Position numbers and translations under genes: made by a program. Shown piece by piece: positions 47,011 through 62,600 of a stretch of 64,000 bases of DNA. The stretch's first letter is position 1. Each line of letters opens with the position of its first letter. The notes under the pieces are model-generated. The model was not told where the DNA came from. It saw only the letters and a list, made by a program, of their open reading frames with translations, and made no database searches. Source of the stretch: Nymphaea colorata (taxonomy: Eukaryota > Streptophyta > Magnoliopsida > Nymphaeales > Nymphaeaceae); contig NC_045146.1 of NCBI RefSeq assembly GCF_008831285.2, positions 1,116,001 to 1,180,000 on the forward strand, written 5' to 3'.

Positions 47011-49383
47011 CTCCACTCAGCCTTCACCTTTTAAACTACTCTTTAAGCTCAACATGGGATGTTTTCTTTTCTTCGGGGATTGAATCAACAACCAGGTTTA
47101 ATTTTCACCCTTTTCTGAAATAATTAGGGAACAATTCCTCGATTTTTTGCACTCATACTAGCCAACATGCTTGAAGTAGGCAGTAGACCAAAGCCTCCCT
47201 GTACATTTTTTCAATCTCTTCCTTCCCCAGTGTCAGTGCCCACAACCAAGTCCATAGGTAATCTCTGTAAACAAGAATTTATACCCACCAAGTGCTGCAC
47301 ATTAGCATCATCACTGATACCCTTTAAATTTATCTCTTACTGTGGGAGCTTAGAATGTAGATCCTCAAAAGCAGGCAGCACTTGCAAGCACAATAAGGAA
47401 GCCACAAGAACATGATTGGCCCTAAACCACTCAATGCTTGTGCACCGTATCTCAATCTAAAATATCATATCCAACAACTGCTAATTGGTGAGCAACACTT
47501 TTCATCATATCAAATATTATATCACAGACAAAAAAAACCCTTTCAAAAGCTAGAATTGAAATTAAGATATAAAAATAGCACCTTTGAACTCTTAGAATAA
47601 GTCTAAACTATCTTATACAATAACCTGATTGTTGAACAATCATCTGAAATTGATATCAATAACTCTTGGGAGAGAGAAGAGGTAAAAACATGCAACCAAA
47701 GCCTGCTATCTTTTCATCCAGACAACAAACTCCAGCTCCAAACAGTTTTAGCGAAAGCAACCCCTCTATCATCCTTTTCTTTCCATGTAAGAAATTATAG
47801 TCAGCCTGGAATTGGTCGAGATAAACACCCAAAGATCCTAACTCCTAATAAAAGGAACAACCTGTCTTTCCCAGGTCAAGAAGATAGAGCTATTTAATTT
47901 TTCAGAAACGAGTTGGCGCAAAATATTTGAAGAAACCCAAATTAAGATGAATAATCCATGGCCCAAAAAAACAAAGGAACATCCAAAATAAGAGGCCCAA
48001 GGCATGAAATACAAACAGTATATTGGTGGGATTCAATGCCTATAAGAATGACAAAAATCAGCGCAATGAAACAACTTCTAAGCCAATAAAGCAGGATTAT
48101 GGTTCCCAGCAGAATCAGTCTGATTTGATGCACAAACTGAAAGTTTATGTCAAGGCTGATTCTGTCTTTGAATTTGATTGTTGATCTGACAACCTATTGT
48201 GGGTAAAATCACAGGCAGCAGATCTGAACCAAGATACTTAACAGACTGGATACAATCACAGTGGAGAAAGAACAGACCCAATTCCAGAACAGAAGCAAGT
48301 AGAAAAGAATCTAAGAAAAAGGATATGAGTCAAACTTGAGTAACAGTGTCTAACTGGAAAGATTGAAAGCAAATTTTCAAAGGAATACAGATGTCTCAAT
48401 TCACATCAATAATTTGAATTTTGAAGATAAGCTTCACATGAGAGGAAAGGGATCAAGAAGATTTTGACCCCAGGTTCAAGAATTAGGTTTTAAGAGTCAA
48501 CAATTTAAGGCTTTTGGTAGAAAGAAATCACCCCAAGACTCAGATCTGGGATTTCAAGAATCAACGATTTTAGGGCTTTGAATTATAGGATACACAAATT
48601 GGCAGTTCTTTATAAGATCTAAGGAAAAGAGGCAGAGGAACTTTAAAGAAGGAAAATACAGGATTTCAGAGAAATGAACTTGACCTATCAAATGTTCATC
48701 TCTTTGGGCATACATTAGGAGAACAATCACAGTCGTCAACCCAATTGATACTCTACTACCATGCTAGACTTCCCTCATCCAATCACCATAATCTGCCTCT
48801 GTACAAAGAACAAGAGAAGAAGAAACGTGCACCGATATTCACAATTCCCAATGTCGGAGGCATGACTCAATCTATTTCACCACTTGTACTTTCACTATTA
48901 CAACAAAAGATTGAATTACCCTAACTACATAACACACAATACGTACGTAACCCAATATGAAAGACACCCCGAATCAACACATTTGTCTGAACACAATACG
49001 CCTTGGATCAAATCCAGATCACGAATGATACATCTTAACACTAGGAAGCAAAATCAGATAAATGTTTAGCGCCTCTTGATCTATTTCAGATATGTGCAGA
49101 GTGCAAGTGCAGGCGGGCATATCAATTTTCAAAAACAATTTGGGTGCTGCACAAGCAAAAGAATACATGCATCTCTCAGTCCTTTTGCATATATAATTTT
49201 GTGTACTTTTGACTTCTTAATAATGTACCATTTTGTGTAGAGATTGCAAAGGTCATTGATAAAGGTAGAAAATCAACAGATCTTCGAGCGAAAGGCACTT
49301 GCTATAAGCAAAACTCAGCAGCCAAAATATTAGCACAGACTCTAAAGTGCTATACTCTTGCAAACACGAAAAACAGAAAACGG
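47011..49383. other. Intergenic and 3' flank of the JmjC gene
   Basis: The right end should hold the 3' UTR of the minus-strand JmjC gene. The rest shows no gene. The left part may continue the copia remnant. Confidence 0.4.
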
Positions 49384-50555
49384 TCAGATGAATGCATTTG
49401 ATGTGATCAGTTCTTGCCTGAGCTCTTCTATCAGTTTCTGGGCTTCCTTCACAGCGGCACTTACAGCATATAGGGCCATCTTCCTCACCTGAATGCACAA
49501 GAAATAAATTATATCTCAACAGAAAAAGGGATACTCAAATTCTAGAGCCTCATTAGTTAACCCCATTCAGCAAGTTATTTGTGCAATAATCATCTTTTCT
49601 ATCAGCATAAATTATGTTCCTCCCATGGAACCTCGTTCACATGCCTTCAAAATCACATAGCACATTAACGTTTCATGAGAATATTTGCAACCTAAAAGTA
49701 TCACTGTAACCTGGCAGTGACTCAAATTTATTCAGTGAATCTGTAACTAATCAGCTTCACAACCTGTTTACATACCTTATGTGATGAAATGGCATAGAAA
49801 TGCCCAATATAGGATTTGCCAAGAACCCAAGAAGATCAATAGGTTCACGGGAACCAAGACAAGAACACAACAATGCTCTTCAAAAAGCACACAAGTCAAA
49901 AACACATTTCAACAACAGTCTGAATGTGAAACTGCAATTCACTCATTGAAGGAGTTTTCAAGGCTTCAAAAGCTTATAGCTACAAGAGGAGGCAAGGCTT
50001 CAATACATATAAAGAAGATAATGAGGTGCTAGCCAACAGCTACCCTCAGTGAGCCGATATACTCTATGTACACATATATAGAGTATGTACAGTGTAACAG
50101 ACCAAGGCTTTGCTGTTTCAAGACAGACAAATGGAAGACAGTAACTTCAAGTACTCTTCAAGAACATATTAGCAGTTCATTTCACTGTATTTGGCTCTTT
50201 TGCAAAATATGCAATTACTTGCGACATAAACTACAATTCGGTTATTACTAGATGGAAGTGATCATCAAGCTTAAAACTTAGGAATTGACTCAAAAGTGTT
50301 GACCATTGGTGTATAAATAGGATTCAATAAGGACCTCAAAATTAATGAATTGGCAAGCAGCTTAAAAATCTGATCTATGCATTCAAAAACGTGAATGCTC
50401 AGTTCATACACTTGTTTGCAAACATCTGAAATTGTATCCATGCAGTTAGTTTCTGTAAAAAGGACATCTGCAAGTGTAAAATGTAGCTACAATAAAATCA
50501 CATAATTATGTGTGACACAATTATTTTAGGTCATGTTCTAAGAATATCATATTTA

Positions 50556-50616
<61 letters not shown>

Positions 50617-53600
50617 GTAGGTTGTTGCTTTCTTTTCACAAAAAACAGAATTCAAGTGATAGTTATTTTAAGTTTTCTTTTCAGAAACAAGAATCAGGTT
50701 CTATTTTTAGTACTTCTATAAAGCCTCCATCTTTACGCTGAAAAGAAACAGAAAATAGAACCAGATTGGGAGGGAGAATCAGCAAAAATCAAACTCAAAA
50801 TTGACACAAAGAACGAAATCAGAAATAAATCAATTCAAAACAGAAAATAGAAATGGAACGACTCAGAAAAAACAACAAAAATCCAACCCAATAAAACGTA
50901 GCTCCGTAGGCCTTGTCCCTTGGAATGGGCTTCTAAAGTTCCTGAAACACAAGGTAACTTCCCAAGCCATTGAGTTTAACGCCAATGGAGAACATTGCTT
51001 TTGATGCTCAGCCATGTAACCTTTACAATTTGGTTGGTGAAGTTCTTTGAGATGAAAAGATATATACCCGCACTGCAGCCTCCTAAAAAAAAGCCACAAT
51101 CCTTCTTGACTTAAGAAGGAAATCAAGAACACAACGAGGCTCTGATACCAAGTAAAAAAAGCCCTTCAATCTTCACAAAATGTCAACCCCAAAAGAATCT
51201 TGCTTCACCCCACAAACAACCAAAATTATCTTGATAGCAATACGTGAACACAGAGAATCAAACACATGCGTTACACAAACACATAAAACAAAATTTTCAA
51301 TTGAAGACCAAACACTTAACAGAAGCATGGCCATGAAGGGGAAAGGGGTTACCCCTAAATATATACAGCAAGAAAGCTCTTAGTCTAACCCAGTCGGCTA
51401 AAAATTGACCAGAAACTGAGCTATAAATAACATAAAAAATAAATAAAAAATGCAGATAAAAATTTTAAAAACAGAAAATATATATATATTTAAACTACAT
51501 AGAAAAATATATTTACAACATATACACATGTCAACCAAATACACATGTAAGTATAAAGTATATACATATGTATACAATGAGAATACATCTGTATGTACAT
51601 GATCCTAGGAAGTGATTATTAGTGTGGTACCAAAAAAGGCAAAACAAGAGAATAATAAGCAGTTTCATAAATTTGGGAACTTTAACGATGAGAAAAGAAC
51701 AGGCAGCCAAATGGCTGAGAATAAGATAAGTGCCAGTCAAACAAAAAGGGTTCTATCTAACAAGAAGATTGAAGAAGAAGAGATTGTCACTGTTGGACAT
51801 TTAGACTCTTTGATGCATATTTTGTGTGTTCTAACTGGAGGCATGCACATGCCCATAGCATTATGTCAGGTATTTTATCTGCCATTCTTCCATCCCCAAA
51901 CTGATCACATTATAGACATATATACAACGTCTTAATGCCATAAAAATACAATAGTAGCAGCTCAGCTTTTTAAAATAAAAATTCCATATTTATTAATCCA
52001 ACGAGCGAGTACCTCAAGTTTGTCTTCCTTAGCTCTGTGTCTTTTTGGAAGCAAGCGAAATTCTTTTGTCAAACGGACACACTCTTGAACATTCTCAGGT
52101 GAAACAAAGTCCAGGGCCACCTTTATACAAGACTGAAACCCACAAAAACAAAATCAATATTTGAAGCCTGAAGAATATAACATAAGAAACTTGAAATGAT
52201 GACTAATAAGGCTTAACACTTTGACAGAGAGAGCAACTATCAAACAGATAGGACCAACAAGATGCAATAAGCCACAGTCCGGAACTTCATGTGTTTGAAA
52301 TACTGTTTTCATGAGGTCTTCATCATTTAAACGGACCTGCTTCTCATTCCATTAGTGTTAATTTTGATTTAAAAAAAAATTAAGACCTGTAGACCAACCA
52401 ATCTCAAGTACAATACAGATAAGAAGAAAAAAGTGACAGTTCTGCTATATATGGAGAAAATCCAGACTGCCTCATACCTTATGTTTTTTTGTGCTTGTAT
52501 TGATACAGGTTATCAATAGTGCTTGAAACTACAACGTAAATCTTAGTAGTCAAAAGCATGTATAGGCCTTGACCGGCTTGCTTTCCAACTAGGCCATGGT
52601 ATGTAGGTAGGGCAGCCTACAAATGGAAAATTTGTCTTCATAAAAATAGAAGGTGATTTTTTCCTACCTTTTGTTTTAAATTTCTAATTTTTCATTTCTT
52701 CCTTTTTCCATTTTCATATCTCATGCTTCCTCGTCTTCTTCTCATTTTTTTCTTCTTCTCCTTCTTTCTTCACTTTCTTCCTTTTACTCTTTATAGTTTA
52801 TAGTTTATACTGTTATGCGGTACATCTTCATTATTTCTTTGGAATCATTTTCATTCCCTGTAGCATTGACTTTAACTATATGCATTACAAGTATAAATAG
52901 TAGGCTGTAAGTCCAACACTCCAACCAGTAAAGCCCATTTTTTCGCTCTTTTTGGCTTGTAAGGAAGCTCATGTTTTATTGTCCATTAAAAGGTGAGTGA
53001 CCACCATGCTCATTATTTATAACAAGACAAGATGTTTGTCACAAACATTTAAGCTCATCCTTGTTAGTGTTAGCTAGAGCAGCATATCAAGTCAAGTTCA
53101 AGCCAATGGGTGAACTCAACAAATTAAACAAGTTTAACTTGAGTTTCATGTGTTTGGCTTGTGTAAGCTCAATTAGGTGCATTAAGAGCATATATGGTAT
53201 ATATACCACTTATAGCATAAAATGCATCTGGTGTGCTGGGCATTCTCTTGGGCTTTCATGTGAAAGATTATGATTTTGAAACCCACTATGCTCTCATTCA
53301 CATTTGTACATTAAAATTTTAACTTTTTTATACTCAGTATGGGTTGCCCTTAAACGAGCCGAGTTTGAGAGCTGTAGAGCTTGACCAAGTCAACCTGTAG
53401 TTTGAGCAGAGATCAAGCCACGGATACTATGAATGGAGCAGAGTTCAGCTGCCCCAGCTCAGCTCCAACTCAGCTTGCACACAGCTCAACAGTTTCTTCT
53501 TCAGAACCTATAAATTTTGAATCATGTGTTTGTTTGCATTCTTAATATACATACAGCTGTACCCCCATACCCAAGTTTTTGAAAATAGTTTGAACTTGTA

Positions 53601-56600
53601 CCCGTACATACATGACATAGTGTGTGTGTGTGTGTGTGTGTGTATAGCTATTGAAATATGACAACCAATATATTTATGGCAATTCTATCTCTTTCCTTAC
53701 ACAATGATTTCCATGCCTGCCTTGGTAAGCAAGAACCAACACTTGGTTTGCCTAATAATGATGCATACGTGTAGGTTTTTATGAAAACTCACCACAAGTT
53801 TGTAAACGTTCTAGATAGAGAATCCTTTTCCTCAAAGAATACATGGTTCAAGTCTCTATCTTGGCAAACAAAACCCTGATAAGCACATCTACAGCCTTAA
53901 ATGTAAAATGTCCAAAAATTTCACGAATTTCAGTTGTTGATCATCATACTTCACATTTCAAATGACATAATATATAGTATATTACATGATGAAAAAATGA
54001 AAAATTATATTAAAACATTTTAGAAGACATAAAATACATAATTTCTTCGTATAATTGAGTGCATTTTCGTCTTTAAGCTCATATGAGCTGAAGCTCAATT
54101 AATCTAGCACAAGTTGCCTTTGAGATGAAGGCACAACAAATAATCAAATTATGTTAGTAATAGCTTCTTCTCTGACACAAAGTAGATCAAAAAAGGGAAG
54201 GAGCTTCTGAAGCTTCAAATTTGTTATCAATCATGTTAGACTTGCTTTGTGCCAGACAGTAGCTTTAACACCAAGCTTCCGTCCTTTTAGTTTATTTTTT
54301 TAACAAAGAGAAGACTAAGAGACTAGTCATGGTCACTTAATTAGTGGGTCATCCATGCCTGCCTATAGTGAATTTACAATTACTTAGTAGCCAGATTTTC
54401 AAAACATGAAGCTCTCTAAAGATGAGAAAAGCACAGAAACCCTGATTTCTGGCCTAGTTCTCCAGACACATCAGGTGGACCAAGTAGTATTCTCTTCCAT
54501 GGTATGCCCCATTGAAATGTTCTCTTGTATCCAATGTAAGAATATGGAATAAAGGAAATATCTTCGTCCATGTTTATCCTTCACAGAAAAACTACTGAGA
54601 AAACCTTGTTGAATCACAAGTTGCACCATGCACCATATATGAACATACCAATAGTCCATTAAAAGCCCTATTATGCCCTGATAGAGAATGAAAACTCATA
54701 ATGCAATGAAGCTTATAATTCAGTTCTGAATAACAACTGGAGAAAAGGGCACCTAGAATCAGCATTCACTACAAGCAGCAGAATTCAAAAATTGTAAGGA
54801 TGAAAAGGTACTTCAGAGATTTAACAATCTAATTACAAAATAATTGAACATTTGTTCTAGGGTTGAACACATTGACTAATTTTGGAGACAAAAATTAGTA
54901 GTTCCTCAAAAAGCCCCCATGTAACTTGATAAGTTGCACTGCTGGCATTTGTTTCACAAGATACATTGTGATATTGATTGCCATACTTTCTAAAAGAAAA
55001 CAAAGACAGACAAATTGTGAATGAAGAAAGGAATCTAACCTTCCTATTCCTCACTTGATGAGGACAACCAGCCGGGATAAAGACAGCTTCACCATGATGT
55101 TGCTCAAATGTCCAAGGCTCAATATCTGCAGACAATTTTTTGGTTGTTGATATCAAGATAACGACTTGACATATCATTGAACAGAAAATTGAAGCACAGA
55201 ACTTACTGAACTCTTCTTTCAGTTGTCTTTTGTGCCTTGCATTCAAGAAAAGTGTCTGATCATGAATTGGATGAACAACCTGAGACAGGCACAATAAAGA
55301 AGGTTATTAGTTCTAGAGAAGAAAGGCAAGACTACAATGAGGAATCACAACAAGACTTACAGAAGTCAAGGGCCGTTTACTAATATGGCGAAATTCTTTC
55401 CAGTGCTTTTGCAAATAATTAATTAGAGCCGGGACATCCTGTCTACGAAATATGTCCCACACAGCACCTCCACATGCAACCTCTGAATCACAACCAACCT
55501 CATGAGTTTCTTTATTCACACTTATGGCATTTAAACTTGATGAGTCACTTTCACCATCTTGAGAAGACTCTTTCCCACCAAGAAGACCTTGTTTTAAGGT
55601 CACATCATCAGAGGAGACTGAACTTGACTGTTTTCCATATGATGTTCCACAACCAGTATTGACTATGTTGGTGCATAGAGCATTGTTAGTTTCATCACAT
55701 TTAGCAACTGGCATATTGTCAATCCTCAGACGCTCTTGTCTATCAGAACATTTCATATCAAAATCTGTGGCAACTGACTGCACCACACTAACATCATTCC
55801 TGCAATTTGGTGAACCAGAGGCTTCAACCTCAGACTGCTGGTAATCAGGACAATGAGCCCCCAAGTGATTGTCACTATAATAACCATTATCATTAATAAC
55901 TTTATCTCCAATTATACATTTTTTTCCTAGAAACTCTGAACTGTCATGAGTAGTCACCATACAATTTGGAGAACATGAAGTATTTAATGGAATTTCCTCT
56001 TTACATGGCCCCTCATGTCTGGTATGTGAATCAACCTTCACCACAGGCACAGAACTCCCATGAACACTTACCTCTGTTTTCTTCTTATCCTCCAATTTTT
56101 GTTGAATAACACTCTCCATATGTTTCTCAGTGTCTGCCGAGAGTGCACCATTACCATGTAAACCAGAAATTAACAGTGAAGAACTTCTATCCATTTGAGG
56201 AGGTTGGCTTTTGACGTTTCCCACCTCAATATGAATTGCCTCTGAACATTGCACACTCTTATGAACAGCATCCTTGTCTAGGGAACAAGGTATATCGATC
56301 ATATATTCCTTCTCATCCAACTCCTCAAGCCTTTCACTTACCGTTTCAAGGGGTGGAAACTTTTTTTCTGTAACATCCTTGAAATTTGACGAGTTAACAG
56401 GTTCTTGAATTTTTCCAAGTTTTACCTTTTCTGCTACATCACTAGAGTCATCAACAGCTTCACTCTGACTTGCATAAAGTTCGACCAAGTCTTCCTGATG
56501 GTGTTTCTTTTTCATTTTTTCTATCTTTACTTTCTGCCATGCAGGGACCTTCACCTCAGCAGTGTGTGTTAGCACATTAACCTACAAAACATAAAACAAA

Positions 56601-59600
56601 GACACATGTGACGCTGTTTCCTTCTCTTCAATAAAATTTTTTAGCTAAAGCAAAAAGAAAACAGGTGATATTAACAAGTCCAATGCCTCAATAATCAGCT
56701 AGAACCTGAAATAGATTCCATAAGCTTAATCAAAATAAGAAAGTTTGCAGCTCATCAGCAACTTCGCAACGGCATTAACTAAACATAGAAATCTAGATCA
56801 GTCCAGATGCAGCTCTACTCAGTAAATTCCTTCAGCTAGAATAAATAACTAATGAATTATACAATATTATTTGAAAAGAAAAGGAACCAGCCACAGAAAT
56901 ATTGGCATCTGAAGTAGGCAATCAATCTGGAAAGAAAAAAAATAGAAATAGAAATATTCCAGTGAATTTTCTACGGATGCCAGACTTTCCATTGTGACTG
57001 AAAAAGACAGCCCTTGCCATTGGTGCTAAATCTAGGAAAGCTAAAGGCTTCACATTGTACAGATTAAATAGATTCAAAAGTAAAAGCTAATTTACAAGCT
57101 TTTTATTTGTTTTGTCAAAGAAAATTCTACATTCAAAAGAAAATTTACTCTCATCAAGTACTTATCACATCACAAATTCCTTCCATTAGCTGGTTCAGCA
57201 ATGGACTCCTTGTGCAGGAGCATAAAACATACCAAAAGCAGGCATGTTATCCTATGCCATTAGAGGCACTGAGACAAAGCAAGGTAAGATGAGGCATGGG
57301 TCTTGACACAATCTTCTATTTTCTCACAGACAATGAATATTTAATACCCATTAGTTAACACGTCATTAAGCTATATCTGAAGACAATTCCACCTTTCACA
57401 GATTCCTTAATACTGTAAAGAAAAATATTGATGCATATTGCATAGATTCATTTATTCACTATTAAACTTTATGCATAAGTTCTTCCCTATTGCTTATGAT
57501 TGCTTACACATCCATTTATTTTTTTCACTTATAGTCATCCCACTGTAATCCACTTCATTTGCAAATATATGCACAAAATCATCTTAGAAATTACATATAT
57601 TTTATACTTAAAACCCAAAGTAATATAACTTTTAAGTTCATGAAACAATGATTTTGTGGGGGGAGGGGGTCACTGCTCCAGATACCACAGATTTGTAGAC
57701 GAACATGCAAGGATTTCCATTCCTGTTGTTAATGCCCATTGTGGTAGGAAGACCAACATAAGCTAATGTGTAGACAAAAGCCGACGAGCGATGAAGCACC
57801 ATAAAATAGAGAGAAGATGAGCTTGGGACATTTCTAAGCCCCATTGTATCAGCAGTCCATTGAAAGGCTAAAGGAAATTATATGAAGATAAGGTAGACAG
57901 ATATCCAGAAGTACTTCAGTAAAATTACTCCAACAGTGAAGACAGATCATGAAGAGGTCAAATAAACTAAATATCTAAGACAGATGCAGCTGATGTGCCT
58001 GGCCCATACATACAGATACGAAAAGGTTAAAGCAGAAAAATAATTGTAGATACTGCCATAAGAAAGCACTGATGAATTTGAAAATAAGAAAATTGAAACA
58101 TTCTTACCGCATCAGACATGTCACAATGCAACTTCGTGACTGAATCACCTCTACCGAGTTCTTCATGGGACCCATATGCAATGTAGGTTTTGGGTCCTAA
58201 ATCTGGCCTCAAGGAGCCATCGGGAAGCTTTGTGGCCAGATTCATGACTCCGCATTTCGGGTGGGTATAATGATAGAATGGCAATGCTGCAATGAACTCG
58301 GCACAATGCCTAGGCAATCTCTCCTCAAACAAGCTAGAAGGAGGCCAATCCTTAAGCTTCAGCATTTCTGGCCAGCCACCTCTGTGCATACGACCATCTA
58401 AGTAGCCTTTGAAAAATTGATGTATATTTATCTCAACCTGTGGAGAAGCCAAAAAGATGGAGCTTATATCCTCATCAAAAGCAATCATGCTTATAATGGC
58501 ATATCCAGACAGGATCAGACTCCCAACTGAATTGTTGTTTAGGACTAGAATGCTAATCGTTCAGAATATCAACACAGAATAATAATAGGGGCACGTCAAA
58601 TGCAGGTCAGATTGCACTTACTAGAAGAAAAACAGTTCCACATATTTTTACCAAAGAAACAATCACAAAACTGATCCATGTCAAAATCTAAAATATATTA
58701 TCAAACAGTGATATGCTGCACGTGTAGCCAACTAATGCCTTTTGACTTACTCAATGAGAATCTGATAGTTCCTCTGATCCTTTCCCAATCTTATCCTCAT
58801 ATATCTCAAAACGAGATGCCACTTCATAGTTCATTCAAAATAAGCAACAAATGGTTAGGGCTGTAATCTGGAATTGAAGCCTTGTAGTAGCATAAAGTAC
58901 ATAACTTCTGGTTACTTCAAGGCAACTGTCTTGTGGGAAATGTTGTGATGTTGCCTAGTTTCAAACAGGTCCTAACATCACCTGCCAAACATGATACAAG
59001 GTGAAAATATATGCATTCACGTCTTATCTAACAGGACAGTTTACGATATTGTTTCATTTAATTCATATTTCTAGAGTCTCTTTTTCCTTTTTATTTTAAA
59101 TTTTTCTAATGTTTTTGAGGCTTTTCCAACAATGTCATAACCCAAATCTCAGGCATTTTAACAAAGGTCCAGAACCAAGATATTCCAATTTGGACTTTCC
59201 TTCGTACTGCTCACAATGGCAAGTGACATTTTTTCACAATTTTAGGTCCCCACACCTTAAGTTATTATATAAATGGTTTAAACCCAGTTCAGACCCACCC
59301 AATTTGGATCTCCCCTAAGTAGATCAGGCTTTGTACCTGAAGTTCTAAACCCAAACCTGGACCAAAAGAGCACAGATCTGACATTTACGTGTTACTGAAT
59401 CAGACGCCTGTAGACTGTATAGAACATCAGACTCGGTTTCAGATTCAGTTACATAAACCACATACCAAGTCTTATTTCTATTAAGACTTGGATCCTGTTT
59501 TTCATTACAGGATCCAGCTTCAAATCAGTAATTGAGTATTTCTGACCTGTTGAGATCCCTGCCCATGATCAAGAAAATTGTGAACAATGAACCGTATGAC

Positions 59601-62600
59601 TAAATGGAAAAAGTAATGGCACCCTAACAGCCAGTAGAATTCTATATTATCAGTGCACTATACTGACAGGTTTTACATCTAGTAAAAAGTAGCAAAAGAG
59701 AAAAAAACAACCTCTGGCTCGCATTAAGAAACCAAAATTAAATACATAGTTGAACTTCATGCACAAACTTGTAAAAGTAACAGGAAAGAAAACGGACCTC
59801 ACACCAATCTAAGCAATCAATAGCCCTCACAGAACTTGTTTCCTCTTTGAATTGCTTTTTGCTGCCTGTTTCTCTGAGGGCCCTCCACATGACCATTGGT
59901 TCCCAACTGAGACCAGATGTTTTCTCATGGACATCCCTAACAATGACAGGTTCACCTCTTAACCAGTGCTTCTGAAAATGCTCCATTCCACCATCTTTTA
60001 AGTCGATCACATTTGGACAATACAGAAAATTGTCATGGCTAGCCTCTCTGGATGCTGCTCGCCGTGTGGCAGGTCTCTCACCATTGTCCCTGAGATTTGC
60101 ATCACTAGCTGAGCACAGGAGACAGTCCTCGGATGAATCAGGCACACCTTCAAACTCATAATGGCTCAGGAGTTCCTCTGCACTCTTCAGCAGCTTGACA
60201 ACCCAATTAGCTTTGAAGTTCCGATGTAGCTGAAGCAAAGTGGTACCACAACCACCTCGTTCCTTTGGAGGGCATGCAATGCTACCATCATCATTTGCAC
60301 TCCAGTTAGGCAATGAATAGGTACTGTCGCAGGCATTTCTGGCAATATCTAGATGGCTCTCCCATGCAAACCTTCTCCTTTGAGCACTTTGTGAGCCCTC
60401 TGTCACTTGAACCTTGGCTCTTTCCAAGGACTGCTCATAGGCAGACTGTGCCTCACTACCTCCAGGTTGGCAGCCTTCCCGTAGCTCCCGGCAGCAAGTG
60501 AGACAAAGATCATACTCACAGTTTGGACAGCTTCTATAGAAGTCATCGATTGATGTATTGCAATTATCACTGAAAAGAGCAGCGGATAGAATCATTTCAC
60601 ACAGCACAAGTAAATTACTAAAATGGTTGTCTAGGTGATGCCAATGCAAACTTAGACTCTCCACTAGGGTAGGGTCCACAAACACAAAGGAAAACCGAAA
60701 ACCTTTGTGGGCACTGAGTACCCGGAAGCTAGAGCAGCCCAGTTGCAACTTCTCAAATGCATAAGAGAAAAAATATAGAATACCAACTGCAAACATCTTA
60801 AAACCCATTCCATCAGGCATACCAATATAAGCGCTCATCTTGACCAAGTTTTCTCCTTGTTATGTTCAAATCTGCAACTGGAATGCCTAGAATAAAAGAA
60901 GTGTATAAGCTGGAGAAAAATAATGAATAAAATAACAAGAAGAATTAGCCCCAAAGCATCTTTTTCTTTTGCAACAAAATATCAACCTTGTACTTTTGCT
61001 TCAACTTCTTTCTCCACAGTCTGTTCTGCATTAATTTGCTTCAGCACTGGCGTAACATTATGCAGCAAGTACAGAAGCTGTTGCAACCTATCTTTTGGAT
61101 TGTCTTCCATGCATTCATTCTGGACCAAGAAATCAAATAATGACCAAAATCAAAATATCGACCACCACAGCGAGCTTGCTGTTAAATGAAGAAACTGACA
61201 GAAAATAGATAAAAAAGAGTTGTTAGAAATGCATTTAACTGATCTACTGGAACCATTAGAGATGTTACGTGTTCTCTGTTTTTTTTTTTTTTTTTTCCTT
61301 CTAATTTCCAACATATTTTTCGTTTTATGAAAGTGAAAATATCTTTTGTATAATAAGATCAACAGCTCGGCTTTGTGCCAGACCTTGGACCCATCCTGTA
61401 AATAGATAAATCACAAGCTGCATATTACATACCATGCTGACCACGGTTTCACGCAAGCAAGCTTTGCAATTGCAGTTGCCACGACATACTGGACATGCAT
61501 CTTCTATTTCTTCTGGTGTTTGCTCTGGATACCTTGTCAAACAACCAGCATCAGAGATAAGTCATCGAGATAAATAATTTTAGACCTACTTAGAAGTTAT
61601 TAACAAGAGAAGAGAAACAAATCCATCAGCCTTTTTATCTACAGTAAACAGATCACCATTAGGCTAAATATCAGTGAGTAGCTACCATTTCTGAATACAA
61701 AAATAGCAATATCGCTTCCTCTTGCAACTGGAGCAAATGACTACTCTGCCTTTGTCATTCCTCTGGCATTGATGGCACATCAGACCTTTCTGTTCCTTAT
61801 GCTTACGAGTTGCATCCTAAATGAAATCACAGGTTAGTACAAACAATGTTTATTTGGTTTAGACACAATTCAAATATAACCAAACCTATGCAGAGGTTGT
61901 GCATGATCATGAAATGAAGCATGCATAAGTAAAAAAAAAACAACTTTAGAACCATTTACATGAAATTTCATCAAATTTTAATGACGTTAAGGCCAACAGA
62001 TGAAATACAATAAGCTAAATGAGTCTGGTGTAAACAAAGTTTCTATGAAACCCAGGCGTGCCTTCATAAACAAGATCTTGTCCAAAGCAAGGTTGAAAAT
62101 ACAATTGGATGTTGGTCTACTTGCGTGTAATATGTTCAATATCCAGCTTCCCAAGCAAACTGGAGATGGCCTTCATCCACCACATTTTGGCCTACATCAG
62201 CGGCTCTATCAAAAGGTGTGAGCTAGATCCGTGAATTAAGCTGCATTCACAGACCTGTAACTGTAGAAATGGAGCCTCATAACACCAATGGTAGACAAGT
62301 CATTAAAGATGTAGTTCAAGAGTAAGCTGGACGTGTTTCATAACCTAGCCTAGATGTGAGAAAATGAAAACTGCCACCATTATCAAGTGGAAAGTCTTAT
62401 TCCAGATGCTGACTTGATTGTATACAATGTCCAAAAAATCTACAATAATAGCAACAATTTCTACAATCTGCAAAGTCAGTTTCCTTTCTTCCTCTTCTCT
62501 CTCTTTTTTTGCATCTATAACTTACACTTAGTCGGGGACCCAAAAACTGCAAAGAAGTTCCACTTATTGGCATCTGTTAGAAAAGCCAACACTTTGTGAG

